A stretch of 64,000 nucleotides of DNA from an uncultured Bacteroidales bacterium (GCA_902787185.1 CADAFP010000009.1:1-64000), one strand, 5' to 3'; shown: positions 7,900 to 17,141, counted from the first letter of the stretch. The notes: a model not told the origin generated them from the sequence alone. Translations and numbers: made by a program.

Positions 7900-10488
7900 T
7901 TAATTCTTGAATACGAGTTCACCGTTCTGGGCATCGATGGTGATGGGACGCTCACGGTTGACGCGCATGGCGATGATGTCCTTGCTCAACTGGTTGAGCA
8001 CCATGCCCTGGATGGCACGCTTGACGGGACGTGCACCAAATTCGGGATCATAACCAGCCTTGGCCAGCAGCTGGATGGCTGCATCGGTTGCTTCAAGGGT
8101 GATGCCGTTTTTGGCGAGCATCTTCTTGACGCTATTGAGCTGCATCGCAACAATCTGGCGTATCTGCTCCTCATCGAGCGGCGTGAACATGATAATCTCG
8201 TCGATACGGTTGAGGAACTCGGGACGGATGGTCTTTTTCAGCATCTCCATCACCTCATCGCGCGTATGCCCGATTATCTCGTCACGGTTGCTGTCGTTCA
8301 AGTGTTCCAGACGTTCGCGAATGAGGCTGGAGCCCAGGTTGCTCGTCATGATGATGATGGTGTTCTTGAAGTTGACCGTACGGCCCTTGTTGTCGGTCAG
8401 ACGGCCGTCGTCGAGCACTTGCAGCAGCACGTTGAACACGTCGGGGTTGGCCTTCTCGATTTCATCGAACAGAACTACCGAATAAGGCTTGCGCCTGACG
8501 GCTTCGGTCAACTGTCCGCCCTCGTCATAACCCACATAGCCGGGAGGCGAGCCGATGAGCCTGGTGACCGAGAATTTCTCCTGATACTCGCTCATGTCGA
8601 TGCGCGTCATCATGTTCTCGTCGTTGAACATATAGTCGGCAAGTGCCTTGGCCAACTCGGTCTTACCCACGCCCGTAGTGCCCAGGAAGATGAATGAGCC
8701 GATGGGACGGCGGGGGTCATTCAATCCGGCACGGCTGCGGCGCACGGCGTCACTGATGGCCTTGATGGCATCATCCTGGCCGACGACGCGCTTGTGGAGT
8801 TCCTCCTCGAGATGGAGCAGTTTCTCCTTTTCGCTCTGGAGCATCTTGGTCACGGGGATGCCGGTCCAGCGGGAAACGATTTCGGCGATATCGTCACTAT
8901 CGACCTCCTCCTTGATGAGCGCCTTGTCGCCTTGCATCTCACGCAGGCGGTCTTGAATCTGACGGTTCTCCTCTTCCTTCTGCCTGATGAGCGAGTAGCG
9001 TATCTCGGCAACGCGGCCATAGTCGCCGTTGCGTTCGGCCCGTTCAGCCTCAAAGTTGAGCTGCTCGATGTCGATTTTGTTCTGCTGAATCTTATTGATC
9101 AGCTCCTTCTCGCTTTTCCACTTGGCGTTATAGTCGCTCTCGCGGTCTTTGAGTTCGGCAATCTGCTTGTCCAGTTCGGCAATACGGGCCTCATTGCCAT
9201 CTCGCTTGATGGCGGCCCGCTCAATCTCGAGTTGGGAGATTTTGCGGGAAATCTCGTCGAGTCCTTGCGGCACACTGTCCATCTCGATGCGCAGCTTGGC
9301 GGCGGCCTCGTCAATCAGGTCGATGGCCTTGTCGGGCAGGAACCGGTCGCTGATGTAGCGCTGACTCAGCTGCACGGCGGCGATGATGGCGTCGTCCTTG
9401 ATGCGCACTTTGTGATGGTTCTCATATTTCTCCTTCAAGCCTCGCAGGATGGCGATGCTGCTCTCCTCGTCGGGCTCATCGACCATGACAATCTGGAATC
9501 GGCGTTCCAGCGCTTTGTCCTTCTCGAAGTATTTCTGGTACTCATCAAGGGTCGTGGCGCCAATGCTGCGCAAATCGCCACGTGCCAGCGCGGGCTTGAG
9601 GATGTTGGCGGCATCCATCGCGCCACTGCTCTTGCCTGCTCCCACAAGGGTGTGGATTTCATCGATGAACAGAATGATCTCGCCTTGGGCTTGAGTGATC
9701 TCGTTGATGACCGACTTGAGTCGTTCCTCAAACTCGCCCTGATACTTGGCACCAGCGATCAGTGCGCCCATGTCGAGCGAATAGACCTGCTTCATCTTCA
9801 AGTTCTCGGGCACATCACCCCGCACGATGCGTTGGGCCAGCCCCTCGACGATGGCGGTCTTGCCGGTTCCCGGTTCGCCAATCAGGATGGGGTTGTTCTT
9901 GGTGCGACGACTCAGAATCTGAAGCACGCGTCTGATTTCGTCATCTCGGCCGATGACGGGGTCGAGCTTGCCTTGGCGGGCGCGCTCATTGAGGTTGACA
10001 GCATACTTGCTCAATGCGTTATACTGCTCCTCGGCACTCTGCGAAGTGGCGTTTTTGCCCTTGCGGAGTTCATCGATGGCGGCTTTGAGGTCGTCATGAG
10101 TCATACCCGCATCCTTGAGGATGCTGGATACCGTGGATTTGACCTCGAACAGTGCCATCAGGATAGCCTCGACAGTCACATACTGGTCACCACACTTGCT
10201 GGCAATGTCGCTCGCTTTTTCGAGGACTTTGCTGCCATCGTTGCTCAGGTAGGGCTCGCCACCATTGACGCGTGGTAACTTTTGTAATGCGGCTTCCAGG
10301 GGCCGTTCCACGTTAGCAGGGTTGATGTCCAACTTCTGGAAGATGAAGCGCACCACGGCGTCACCCTCGGTAATGACTGCTTTAAGCAGATGTTCGGGCT
10401 CTACAGCTTGATTGCCGCCAGCGCGCGTCAGTTGAACCGCTTTCTGGACGACTTCTTGTGCTTTGATAGTAAAATTGTTGAAATTCAT
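7900..10488 (-). CDS. clpB: ClpB disaggregase (Hsp100 AAA+ ATPase)
   Basis: The product has 862 residues, a normal ClpB length. In order: Clp N-domain repeats (1-145), AAA1 with Walker [14 protein letters not shown] (about 200) and Walker B FIDEIHTL, the long coiled-coil middle domain (about 410-525, rich in Glu/Lys/Arg), AAA2 with Walker [15 protein letters not shown] and the pore loop GYVGYDEGG, and the C-terminal small domain. It pulls aggregated proteins apart with DnaK. It is monocistronic, with the rfbC terminator downstream and a palindrome plus a -24/-12-like box upstream (10546-10587) that suggest heat-shock control. Confidence 0.97.
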   Translation of the reverse strand: MNFNNFTIKAQEVVQKAVQLTRAGGNQAVEPEHLLKAVITEGDAVVRFIFQKLDINPANVERPLEAALQKLPRVNGGEPYLSNDGSKVLEKASDIASKCGDQYVTVEAILMALFEVKSTVSSILKDAGMTHDDLKAAIDELRKGKNATSQSAEEQYNALSKYAVNLNERARQGKLDPVIGRDDEIRRVLQILSRRTKNNPILIGEPGTGKTAIVEGLAQRIVRGDVPENLKMKQVYSLDMGALIAGAKYQGEFEERLKSVINEITQAQGEIILFIDEIHTLVGAGKSSGAMDAANILKPALARGDLRSIGATTLDEYQKYFEKDKALERRFQIVMVDEPDEESSIAILRGLKEKYENHHKVRIKDDAIIAAVQLSQRYISDRFLPDKAIDLIDEAAAKLRIEMDSVPQGLDEISRKISQLEIERAAIKRDGNEARIAELDKQIAELKDRESDYNAKWKSEKELINKIQQNKIDIEQLNFEAERAERNGDYGRVAEIRYSLIRQKEEENRQIQDRLREMQGDKALIKEEVDSDDIAEIVSRWTGIPVTKMLQSEKEKLLHLEEELHKRVVGQDDAIKAISDAVRRSRAGLNDPRRPIGSFIFLGTTGVGKTELAKALADYMFNDENMMTRIDMSEYQEKFSVTRLIGSPPGYVGYDEGGQLTEAVRRKPYSVVLFDEIEKANPDVFNVLLQVLDDGRLTDNKGRTVNFKNTIIIMTSNLGSSLIRERLEHLNDSNRDEIIGHTRDEVMEMLKKTIRPEFLNRIDEIIMFTPLDEEQIRQIVAMQLNSVKKMLAKNGITLEATDAAIQLLAKAGYDPEFGARPVKRAIQGMVLNQLSKDIIAMRVNRERPITIDAQNGELVFKN

Positions 10489-10545
10489 ATAGTTGTGTCT
10501 CCTTTCTTAGCATTTTGGTTATTTGTTTTTCTGCCGCAAGAACTC

Positions 10546-10587
10546 TCAATACTTGTGCCAATAGAACGAAAACTGACATTTTGTCAG
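10546..10587 (-). promoter_or_regulatory. Candidate stress-control region of clpB: palindrome plus sigma-54-like box
   Basis: A perfect 15-base palindrome CTGACAAAATGTCAG lies at 10573-10587. It is followed on the minus strand by TTGGCACAAGTATTGA (10546-10561), close to the -24/-12 pattern TGGCAC-N5-TTGC (last base A here). No TAnnTTTG element is seen before clpB. A sigma-54-type promoter with an operator palindrome is an inference. Confidence 0.5.
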
Positions 10588-10603
10588 TGTTACGAAAACA
10601 GTA

Positions 10604-10632
10604 AGCGGCTCATCCCATTGGGGTGAGCCGCT
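10604..10632 (-). terminator. Terminator of the polysaccharide export gene
   Basis: AGCGGCTCA (10604-10612) and TGAGCCGCT (10624-10632) form a 9-bp stem, extended by a TCCC/GGGG pairing in the loop. It lies 24 bases beyond the stop at 10657; only a short TTTT follows on the minus strand. Confidence 0.65.
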
Positions 10633-10656
10633 CAGTAGGCTATAATAAAACGTTTT

Positions 10657-11469
10657 TTACAGTTTTGCCCTTACAGTGATGAATGTAAATATTGACATGA
10701 GGGTACCCATCACACCGACACCGAAGGAGTATGCGGGCGGCACGCTCCAGATACTGCGCTTTCTGTACTTGGTGGGCTCAACGTACAGAATATCATTTTG
10801 CTGCAGGAAAAAATCAGGCGATGCTAAGAAGTTGGCGTCGTTGATGTTGATGCGCTTCACCGTACGCTGGCCGGTGGGGTCAGTACGGATAAGCATAATA
10901 TTGTCACGGCGTCCCTGAAGGTTCAAGTCTCCGCTGCGGACAATGGCCTCAACCACGGTAAGTTGGCCATTCTCGGCATAGACAACTCCGGCGTGACCAA
11001 ATTCACCCAAGCAGTACACGCGGAAATTCTGGATGCGGCATTCCACTTCGGGTCTCTCATTTAAGTACTGAGGGTAAATCAGCGATGCAACATGGTTCTC
11101 AACAGCCTTCTTAGTCATGCCCACAATGTGAAGTTTGCCCAGAAGGGGAAACTCGATGTTGCCATCGTCGTCAACCTGATAGAATAAGGCACCGCGGTCA
11201 CCCATGGAAATGCTATTGCCCGTACCCAAGGTGGGTACATACTTAATTTTGTTAAACGGTCTTACCAGTTCCTCTTTTGAAGCTGTCACGTTAATCTGCA
11301 ACAAATCGCCAGGCTTAATGGTGAAGTCACCAGCTTGGATTGAGGCTTCAGCGAGTTGGGAAGTGGGAATCTCGTCGATATTGATCATGTAGGGGACGTT
11401 CTTACCGGCATTGCACGCCGTGAGCAGTAACGCTGTTACGGCAAGCAGTAAAAGATTACGAATTTTCAT
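10657..11469 (-). CDS. Polysaccharide export outer-membrane lipoprotein (Wza-like)
   Basis: The product has 270 residues. The lipobox LLLTAC gives a lipidated Cys19. Residues about 45-145 form the Poly_export domain (FTIKPGDLLQINV) and about 145-225 an SLBB-like segment (YCLGEFGHAGVVYAENGQLTVVEAI). The last 30 residues form a membrane helix followed by a short basic end, the usual Bacteroidetes variant that is shorter than E. coli Wza. It probably forms the export channel for capsule or exopolysaccharide. The cognate Wzc-like kinase is not adjacent. Its own promoter lies at 11508-11515 and its terminator at 10604-10632. Confidence 0.88.
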   Translation of the reverse strand: MKIRNLLLLAVTALLLTACNAGKNVPYMINIDEIPTSQLAEASIQAGDFTIKPGDLLQINVTASKEELVRPFNKIKYVPTLGTGNSISMGDRGALFYQVDDDGNIEFPLLGKLHIVGMTKKAVENHVASLIYPQYLNERPEVECRIQNFRVYCLGEFGHAGVVYAENGQLTVVEAIVRSGDLNLQGRRDNIMLIRTDPTGQRTVKRININDANFLASPDFFLQQNDILYVEPTKYRKRSIWSVPPAYSFGVGVMGTLMSIFTFITVRAKL

Positions 11470-11507
11470 ATTTCCTATTGTTGATATTGATTGTTGTTTT
11501 TAAAGTG

Positions 11508-11515
11508 CAAAGATA
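11508..11515 (-). promoter_or_regulatory. Bacteroidetes -7 promoter element of the export lipoprotein
   Basis: TATCTTTG (then C) on the minus strand fits TAnnTTTG and lies 38 bases before the start at 11469. Confidence 0.7.
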
Positions 11516-11591
11516 GTAAAAATTGAAATAAGCGGTGTTTTTTTCTGGAAAAACATACTTTCTAAGCGTTTTTTTGCTTTCTTTGCGCCCT

Positions 11592-12170
11592 ATGAACACA
11601 ATCGAACACCCTATTGAGCGCCATCCGTGGCCGCCTTACATTCCTGACCGGGCGCGTTACCTTTTTCTGGGCACGTTCCCGCCTAAGCCTGAGCGTTGGT
11701 CAATGCCGTTTTTCTATCCCAACCGCATCAACGACTTTTGGAGGGTAATGGGCATCATCTTCATGAACGACCGTGATGCATTGTGGGATAGCGAGGCACG
11801 GCGTTTTGACCTGGCTGCCATCAAGTCGTTGCTTGACAGGGAAGGCATTGCCTTGTGGGACACGGCGATGGCCGTGAGGCGCCTCAAGGACAATGCCAGC
11901 GATAAGTTCCTGGAGATTGTGGAACCCATCAACTTGACTGCACTGCTTGATGCCCATCCGTCTATCAACCAGATTGTTGCGACTGGCGAGAAAGCGGCTT
12001 CAGTGGTCGCTGCCCAGGCCTCCATCAATGTCCCCTCTATCCTGGAACCGGTGGATTGTAGTATAGCGAACCATCACATCAGGTTTTGGCGAATGCCCTC
12101 CACTTCTCGGGCCTATCCGCTTGCTCTGGACAAGAAGGCCGACGCCTATCGAGTAGTGTTTGAAAGTTAG
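11592..12170 (+). CDS. Uracil-DNA glycosylase superfamily protein
   Basis: The start chosen is ATG 11592 (MNTIEHPIERH); an ATG at 11535 would be in frame but its added residues are low-complexity and would cover the likely promoter. The product has 192 residues. YLFLGTFPPKPE matches the first active-site loop of the G/U-mismatch (MUG/UDG) fold, and MPSTSRAYP near the C-terminus the second motif. The family removes uracil or related damaged bases from DNA. It is transcribed divergently from the export lipoprotein. TTTCTTTG, an imperfect -7 element, ends 6 bases before the ATG, so the mRNA may be leaderless. Confidence 0.75.
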   Translation: MNTIEHPIERHPWPPYIPDRARYLFLGTFPPKPERWSMPFFYPNRINDFWRVMGIIFMNDRDALWDSEARRFDLAAIKSLLDREGIALWDTAMAVRRLKDNASDKFLEIVEPINLTALLDAHPSINQIVATGEKAASVVAAQASINVPSILEPVDCSIANHHIRFWRMPSTSRAYPLALDKKADAYRVVFES

Positions 12171-12265
12171 TTTTCAATGGTGATTCCTCTTGCTGGAATT
12201 ACGGCTATAAGTAGCCTCGAGGTTGGTTTTTTCCCATTTTATATTGTTAATTATTGGAAAATACT

Positions 12266-12273
12266 TAATTTTG
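12266..12273 (+). promoter_or_regulatory. Bacteroidetes -7 promoter element for the WbpM-like gene
   Basis: TAATTTTG (then C) fits TAnnTTTG and lies 91 bases before the ATG at 12365, leaving an mRNA leader of about 85 bases. Confidence 0.65.
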
Positions 12274-12364
12274 CACTTTGTGAGACTCGCCGATGGCCGT
12301 ACAGACAGCTCTTGACCATGAATGACGAGTGATGAAAAGATTATTTAGCACTGAGATACAATAG

Positions 12365-14326
12365 ATGGAGACATTTTTCAATAAACTGCTTGATCTGAGG
12401 GTTTTCCGATGGTTTAAAGTCAAGACAACACCCAGGTGGATTATATTGCTTCTTGACATGCTCATTGTTTTGGTGAGCTTTATCTCAACCGTGATAGCTG
12501 ACATGTATTCATCACATTTTGTTCAGCCTTCCGGTACCATTCTGTTGAATGCTTTTCTCGTTCTCGCAGTTTATTTTGCTGTTACCTATCTGTCCAAGAG
12601 TTACACTTGTGTCATCCGTCTATCGGTCATTGAGGATTTGTACCGTATCTTCCTCGTCATTGTCTTTTCCACCCTGTTGTTGTTCGGATTAAATGTCGGG
12701 CGCCTCATTATTTCTGGGGCACCGTTCATGAAGTTCTGGGATGTTTTGGTCATCGGTGCGCTCTCGTTCTCGATGATGATGATTGAACGATTATGCATCA
12801 AGTACCTGTACATGCGCATGAACAGTGCTACAAAAGGGCGCAAACGTGTCTTGGTGTTGGGCACCTCGTTCGCTTCGGTGTTTCTCGCTAACGCCCTTAA
12901 GGGAGAAATTGGCGGTAAATATCTGCCCGTGGGCCTGTTAAGCATCAAGGCAGGGCAGGAAAGCAGTGAGATTAACGGTTTCAAAGTCTATCGCTTTGAT
13001 CCCACAATGCTGGGCGAACTCTTCGCAAAGAAGAACATCGATGCCTTATTGTTCGACAGCAAGAGCAACAACTTGATGCACAGTGGTTTTGCCGACTATT
13101 TCATCAAGAATGACATCCCCCTGCTGGCGATGAACAAGGTGGCTGAGTTTGACCAGGATAAGGAAGAGAAGAACATTTCCACATTTATTAAAGAGGTGCA
13201 GATTGAAGACCTCTTGGGACGTGATCCCATCGTGCTGAATAACCCGTTGGTGAGCGAGCACATCAAGGGCTCCTGTGTCCTCATTACCGGTGCCTGCGGC
13301 TCTATCGGCAGCGAGATTGTGCGCCAGGTGGCCAACTACGGTGCCAGCAAGATTGTGCTCTTTGACCAGGCCGAAACGCCCATGCATGACATTGCCTTGG
13401 AAATGAAGAAGGCTTTCCCCAAAGCCGATATAGAACTCTTCATGGGCGATGTGCGCAACCGCGAGCGCGTTGAGGAGGCATTTAAGAGTTTCCGTCCCCG
13501 CTACGTCTTCCATGCCGCGGCCTATAAGCATGTCCCCATGATGGAGATCAATCCCACCGAGGCCATTCTTGCTAATGTCAAGGGCACACGCAATGTCGCC
13601 GACCTGGCCCTTAAGTATGACGTCTATAAATTTGTGATGATTTCCACCGACAAGGCCGTGAATCCGACCAACGTGATGGGTTGCACCAAGCGTCTTGCCG
13701 AGATTTACTGCCAGTCGTTGTTCTTTGACGCACAGAAGCGTGGCAAGCAAACCCAGTTCATCACCACGCGCTTTGGCAATGTGCTGGGTAGCAACGGTTC
13801 GGTGATTCCCTTGTTCCGTAAGCAGATTGCTGCAGGTGGTCCCGTGACCGTGACGCACAAGGAGATTATCCGTTACTTCATGACCATCCCCGAGGCTTGC
13901 TCGCTCGTGCTTGAGGCGGGCTGCATGGGCAGCGGCGGTGAGATTTACATCTTCGACATGGGCGAACCTGTCAAGATTTATGACCTCGCGCGCCGCATGA
14001 TTTCGCTCGCCGGTCTCAAGCCTGACGTGGACATCAAGATTGAGGAAATTGGCCTGCGTCCTGGCGAGAAACTCTATGAGGAACTGCTCAACGACAAGGA
14101 GAAGACCACGGCAACCGTCAACAGGAAAATCATGATTGCCAAGGTAAGGACCTATGACTATCAGGAAGTTTGCAACAAAATCGAAGGAATTATCGACCTG
14201 GCGGCGCATGGCGACGTTCACGGTATGATTTATGCCATGAAGGAATTTGTGCCCGAGTACAAGAGCCAGCACAGCGCGTTTGAGTCCATCGACAAGGAAA
14301 TCGAAGAAGGACATACTGCCAACTGA
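12365..14326 (+). CDS. Membrane NDP-sugar 4,6-dehydratase/epimerase (WbpM/CapD/PglF-like)
   Basis: The product has 653 residues. Residues about 25-135 contain four membrane helices, residues about 155-260 a Rossmann-like domain (RVLVLGTSFASVFLANAL), and residues about 305-590 the short-chain dehydrogenase-type catalytic domain with LITGACGSIGSEI, FHAAAYKHVPMME and STDKAVNPTNVMGCTK. In this family Asp-Lys replaces the usual Tyr of the catalytic triad, as seen here. It converts UDP-GlcNAc (or a related sugar) to a 4-keto-6-deoxy form at the inner membrane, the first step to deoxy-amino sugars of capsule or O-antigen. Downstream genes of such a cluster are absent, so it stands alone with its own promoter and terminator. 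Confidence 0.92.
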   Translation: METFFNKLLDLRVFRWFKVKTTPRWIILLLDMLIVLVSFISTVIADMYSSHFVQPSGTILLNAFLVLAVYFAVTYLSKSYTCVIRLSVIEDLYRIFLVIVFSTLLLFGLNVGRLIISGAPFMKFWDVLVIGALSFSMMMIERLCIKYLYMRMNSATKGRKRVLVLGTSFASVFLANALKGEIGGKYLPVGLLSIKAGQESSEINGFKVYRFDPTMLGELFAKKNIDALLFDSKSNNLMHSGFADYFIKNDIPLLAMNKVAEFDQDKEEKNISTFIKEVQIEDLLGRDPIVLNNPLVSEHIKGSCVLITGACGSIGSEIVRQVANYGASKIVLFDQAETPMHDIALEMKKAFPKADIELFMGDVRNRERVEEAFKSFRPRYVFHAAAYKHVPMMEINPTEAILANVKGTRNVADLALKYDVYKFVMISTDKAVNPTNVMGCTKRLAEIYCQSLFFDAQKRGKQTQFITTRFGNVLGSNGSVIPLFRKQIAAGGPVTVTHKEIIRYFMTIPEACSLVLEAGCMGSGGEIYIFDMGEPVKIYDLARRMISLAGLKPDVDIKIEEIGLRPGEKLYEELLNDKEKTTATVNRKIMIAKVRTYDYQEVCNKIEGIIDLAAHGDVHGMIYAMKEFVPEYKSQHSAFESIDKEIEEGHTAN

Positions 14327-14348
14327 TCGGACAGAGAGTAATAAAACG

Positions 14349-14395
14349 AGGCAAGCCCTATGTTTGCGACATTTAGTCAAACATAGGGCTTGCCT
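14349..14395 (+). terminator. Long perfect hairpin after the WbpM-like gene
   Basis: Arms 14349-14366 (AGGCAAGCCCTATGTTTG) and 14378-14395 are fully complementary over 18 bp with an 11-base loop, 22 bases past the stop. A T-rich stretch follows loosely. The arm core CAAGCCCTATGTTTG recurs in the hairpin at 24125-24176. Confidence 0.7.
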
Positions 14396-14469
14396 TGTAG
14401 TATTCTCGTTCCTTTCTTTATTTCAACACTTCCTTAAGGTTCTGTAAGGGTGAATGGAAATAACAGGGA

Positions 14470-15042
14470 TTAGTTAACGACGTGGTATTGGTCGCGAGGA
14501 CGCCAATTAGCGGTCAGGATGATCATCGTCACGATGGCGAGAACCAAGGTGAGGATAATCATGGCCACGAACATATACTTGGAGAGCATGCGGCCCATGA
14601 GTGCGGCATAGATATCCCCCATACGGCTGATAACAAGGTTCATTGCTGTCTCATAGTCAATCCACAGGACGATGCTCTTGCTGAACGGGATGAGCGACAT
14701 CACTGCATAGCTGGAAACGACACCCCAGCGCCCACGGTAGTTGCCAAATACCTTGCGCAACACCTCGGCGATGCATCCAAAGCCGAAGCAACCCAGGGCA
14801 AAATACTCATGACCTTGAGCAAAAAGGAAATTCACCATCAGCAGGAGTACGGCGCACATGATGGCCATGCCGGGCATCGGGTGACGCTGGCACAACTTGA
14901 AATAGGGCCATGCTGCCAGCACAGCGGCAAACACGCCACTATAGGTCCACCCGAATGGGTGGAAGAAACCCAACAGCTCCACCAATATGACTGCTGCCAC
15001 ATACAAAGCTGCAAGGACCAATACTCTTATTGCTCTTTCCAT
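14470..15042 (-). CDS. Integral membrane protein, MptD/Trep_Strep-type putative ECF transporter S component
   Basis: The start chosen is ATG 15042 (MERAIRVLV). An earlier in-frame ATG at 15078 is excluded because the promoter element at 15068-15075 lies inside that extension. The product has 190 residues and five to six hydrophobic segments. GHEYFALGCFGFGCIAEVL, a central GNYRGRWG turn and AVMSL resemble the Trep_Strep family, annotated as putative vitamin or metabolite-binding S components. No EcfA ATPase or EcfT is adjacent, so it would use a shared module. The family call rests on pattern recognition. Confidence 0.6.
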   Translation of the reverse strand: MERAIRVLVLAALYVAAVILVELLGFFHPFGWTYSGVFAAVLAAWPYFKLCQRHPMPGMAIMCAVLLLMVNFLFAQGHEYFALGCFGFGCIAEVLRKVFGNYRGRWGVVSSYAVMSLIPFSKSIVLWIDYETAMNLVISRMGDIYAALMGRMLSKYMFVAMIILTLVLAIVTMIILTANWRPRDQYHVVN

Positions 15043-15067
15043 ATCTAATAATATAATGTAGTTGCCA

Positions 15068-15075
15068 CAAAGGTA
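15068..15075 (-). promoter_or_regulatory. Bacteroidetes -7 promoter element; decides the start of the S-component-like gene
   Basis: TACCTTTG on the minus strand fits TAnnTTTG and lies 25 bases before ATG 15042. Confidence 0.65.
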
Positions 15076-15256
15076 CATCTTTTTATCGGTTGTTCAATGC
15101 TGAATGGTGATAAAAAAGACATTTGGGGCCGCTTTTTGGTTGATGACAATAAGAAATGCCTAAAAAAAGCCGCATCCAAACGCCTCGATGAAGCCTCAAT
15201 GACACGGTGCTGAACGCTTGAACGGTGAGGAGTGCTGCGGGTAATGAAAATTATTG

Positions 15257-15264
15257 TACCTTTG
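15257..15264 (+). promoter_or_regulatory. Bacteroidetes -7 promoter element 5 bases before a start codon
   Basis: TACCTTTG (then C) fits TAnnTTTG perfectly; the ATG at 15270 follows after only 5 bases, predicting transcription from about the start codon itself. Confidence 0.65.
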
Positions 15265-15269
15265 CACCC

Positions 15270-15620
15270 ATGAAAATTGTGCGCACCTCGATTTTGCCCT
15301 TCCGCGGTTTCTCGGCGATTAACCTGCTGGGGGTATTGTTTGTGCACCATGGCGTTTACCTGAGCAACGAACTGATTAACCACGAGCGCATCCACACCGC
15401 TCAGCAACGTGAGATGCTGTTCTTGTTCTTCTACCTCGCCTATCTCATCGAGTGGCTGATGAGGTTGCCGATGAGGGGCAATGCTTACCGCAACATCTCG
15501 TTTGAGCGTGAGGCCTATGCCAACCAGCGCAATCTTCATTATTTGGAGTCACGTCGGCCCTATGCCTGGCGTCACTACATGAAGAAACCTTTACATTGGT
15601 CTAAAAAGAAAAGAAAATGA
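15270..15620 (+). CDS. Small HExxH-containing membrane-associated protein
   Basis: The start chosen is ATG 15270; an upstream in-frame ATG at 15225 would include the promoter. The product has 116 residues. HERIH (about residues 38-42) is an HExxH zinc-binding motif, followed by a hydrophobic stretch (MLFLFFYLAYLIEWLM) and by ISFEREAYANQ, where Glu could be a third ligand. The last 20 residues are strongly basic. I recall similar short proteins in Bacteroidetes without a known role. It may be a mini-zincin or a non-catalytic relative. Its stop overlaps the dacB start by 4 bases (ATGA), so the two are translationally coupled and it may act on or near the cell wall. Confidence 0.65.
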   Translation: MKIVRTSILPFRGFSAINLLGVLFVHHGVYLSNELINHERIHTAQQREMLFLFFYLAYLIEWLMRLPMRGNAYRNISFEREAYANQRNLHYLESRRPYAWRHYMKKPLHWSKKKRK

Positions 15621-17050
15621 GAAAAATAGCTTTATCCCTCGTGATGGTCGTGATTGCCGTGGCACAACTTGCCGCGATGACGCCTCAGGAGGCTGTTAAC
15701 AAGTTTGTGTCACATAGTTCGCTACGATATGCATCGGTCGGGGTGCAGGTGATAGACCTGGACTCTGCCCGCTCGATTGCCAGTTACCGCCCAGAGCAGG
15801 CCAATATCACCGCTTCCACGATGAAGACTGTGGTGTCCTCGGCCGCGCTGGGGCTGTTGGGCCCTCATTTCTGCTTTGAAACTCCTGTCTATCTCGATGG
15901 CACGGTCCATGACGGCATTTTCACGGGCACGATTGTCGTGTTGGGAACGGGTGACCCCACACTGGGGTCGGTGTTCCTGCCCTGCCAGGCCAATATCGTT
16001 GACGAGGTCATTGCCGCCCTGCGTGCCCGCGGCATCACAAGGGTGGAGGGTGTGATTTCCTGTGACGACAACTTGTACGGCTACCCCTATTACGACGAGG
16101 ACTGGGACGTGGGCGACTTGGCCTATGACTATGGCGCGGCGGTGCATGGTCTTAACTTCCATGATAACCTGATGACCGTCTCTTATAACCTGGACGCGCG
16201 TGGCCGTGTGGCTCGTTCATCCATCACTCCGCCGGTGCCTGATGTCAAGGTCATCAGCCGTTGCCGGGGCAGTCGCGGCCGCAATGCCGTCACCCCTTAC
16301 CTCGACTACAGCACCCCCGCGCTGGTACTCACGGGCGAGACGACAGCCAAGGGTTACCGCAATACCTATGCCAACCCCGTTCCGGCATCCATGCTTGCCG
16401 ACAGCCTATCGCGCGCCCTGCGTGGCAGTGGCATCGAGTGGGTGATTCCTGCCGATGGTGACACGGTTGCAGGCGGCGCACGCACACTGCTTGTGCTCCA
16501 TAAGTCCCCCGAACTGGTCGAAATCATCACCTCGTTGCTCGACCGCAGTGACAATATGTTCGCCCACGCATTGTTGCGTGCCATCGGAGCACGCGAGTGG
16601 GAGATGAAAAGCCTGCCGATAATGACTTCAGACATCGACGCTATTGGGGTTGGCGAGGTCAAGCGCTGGCTTGAACTGCAGGGTATCGATACCGAACCGC
16701 TGTTTATGCGTGATGGCAGTGGGTTGGCGCGTGGCAACAAGGCGTCGGTCGGATTTTTCGGTGATATGCTCACGATGATGGCTCACCGTCGTTTCGACGG
16801 CGTCAGGCTGTGTGACCTCATGCCCAAGGCCGCTGACCGTGTCGGCAAGACCTTGGAGAAAAACCCGTTGAGTGACCGCATTGTGATCAAGTCGGGAAGC
16901 ATGCGTCACGTGCAGTGTTACGTGGGCTATTTCCCCGCCGAACAGCCCCGTTATGCTTTTGCTGTGCTGGTCAATAATTTCAACTGTTCACGTGCCAGCA
17001 TCAGGGACCAGATTGGCACCTTCCTTTGCAATCTTTTTGAAGGAAAATAG
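15617..17050 (+). CDS. dacB: D-alanyl-D-alanine carboxypeptidase/endopeptidase (PBP4, peptidase S13)
   Basis: The product has 477 residues, usual for PBP4. A signal peptide covers residues 1-20. S67-T-M-K70 is the catalytic SxxK, SDN (in LLDRSDNMFAH) the SxN motif and KSG (in IVIKSGSM) the KTG-type motif. It trims or cleaves peptide cross-links of peptidoglycan in the periplasm. The start ATG overlaps the stop of the HExxH protein. A 91-base gap leads to the next gene, without a visible terminator. Confidence 0.92.
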   Translation: MRKIALSLVMVVIAVAQLAAMTPQEAVNKFVSHSSLRYASVGVQVIDLDSARSIASYRPEQANITASTMKTVVSSAALGLLGPHFCFETPVYLDGTVHDGIFTGTIVVLGTGDPTLGSVFLPCQANIVDEVIAALRARGITRVEGVISCDDNLYGYPYYDEDWDVGDLAYDYGAAVHGLNFHDNLMTVSYNLDARGRVARSSITPPVPDVKVISRCRGSRGRNAVTPYLDYSTPALVLTGETTAKGYRNTYANPVPASMLADSLSRALRGSGIEWVIPADGDTVAGGARTLLVLHKSPELVEIITSLLDRSDNMFAHALLRAIGAREWEMKSLPIMTSDIDAIGVGEVKRWLELQGIDTEPLFMRDGSGLARGNKASVGFFGDMLTMMAHRRFDGVRLCDLMPKAADRVGKTLEKNPLSDRIVIKSGSMRHVQCYVGYFPAEQPRYAFAVLVNNFNCSRASIRDQIGTFLCNLFEGK

Positions 17051-17141
17051 TTGGTATATCAAAAAAAATGCCTAAACTTGCACGGTTAATTTTGAGCATT
17101 ATTCGGTGTGAAACCGCTATGCTGCAATAATACTGATAATT

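Noticed and set aside
8794..10278. Long open frame of 494 codons on the plus strand, opposite clpB
   Set aside because: clpB is unmistakable on the other strand. The antisense frame has low-complexity, Leu/Val/Gly-rich composition typical of complementary frames in GC-rich genes.
13046..14380. Antisense frame of 444 codons opposite the WbpM-like gene
   Set aside because: It is fully covered by a strongly supported gene, its composition is that of an antisense shadow, and it has no start context.
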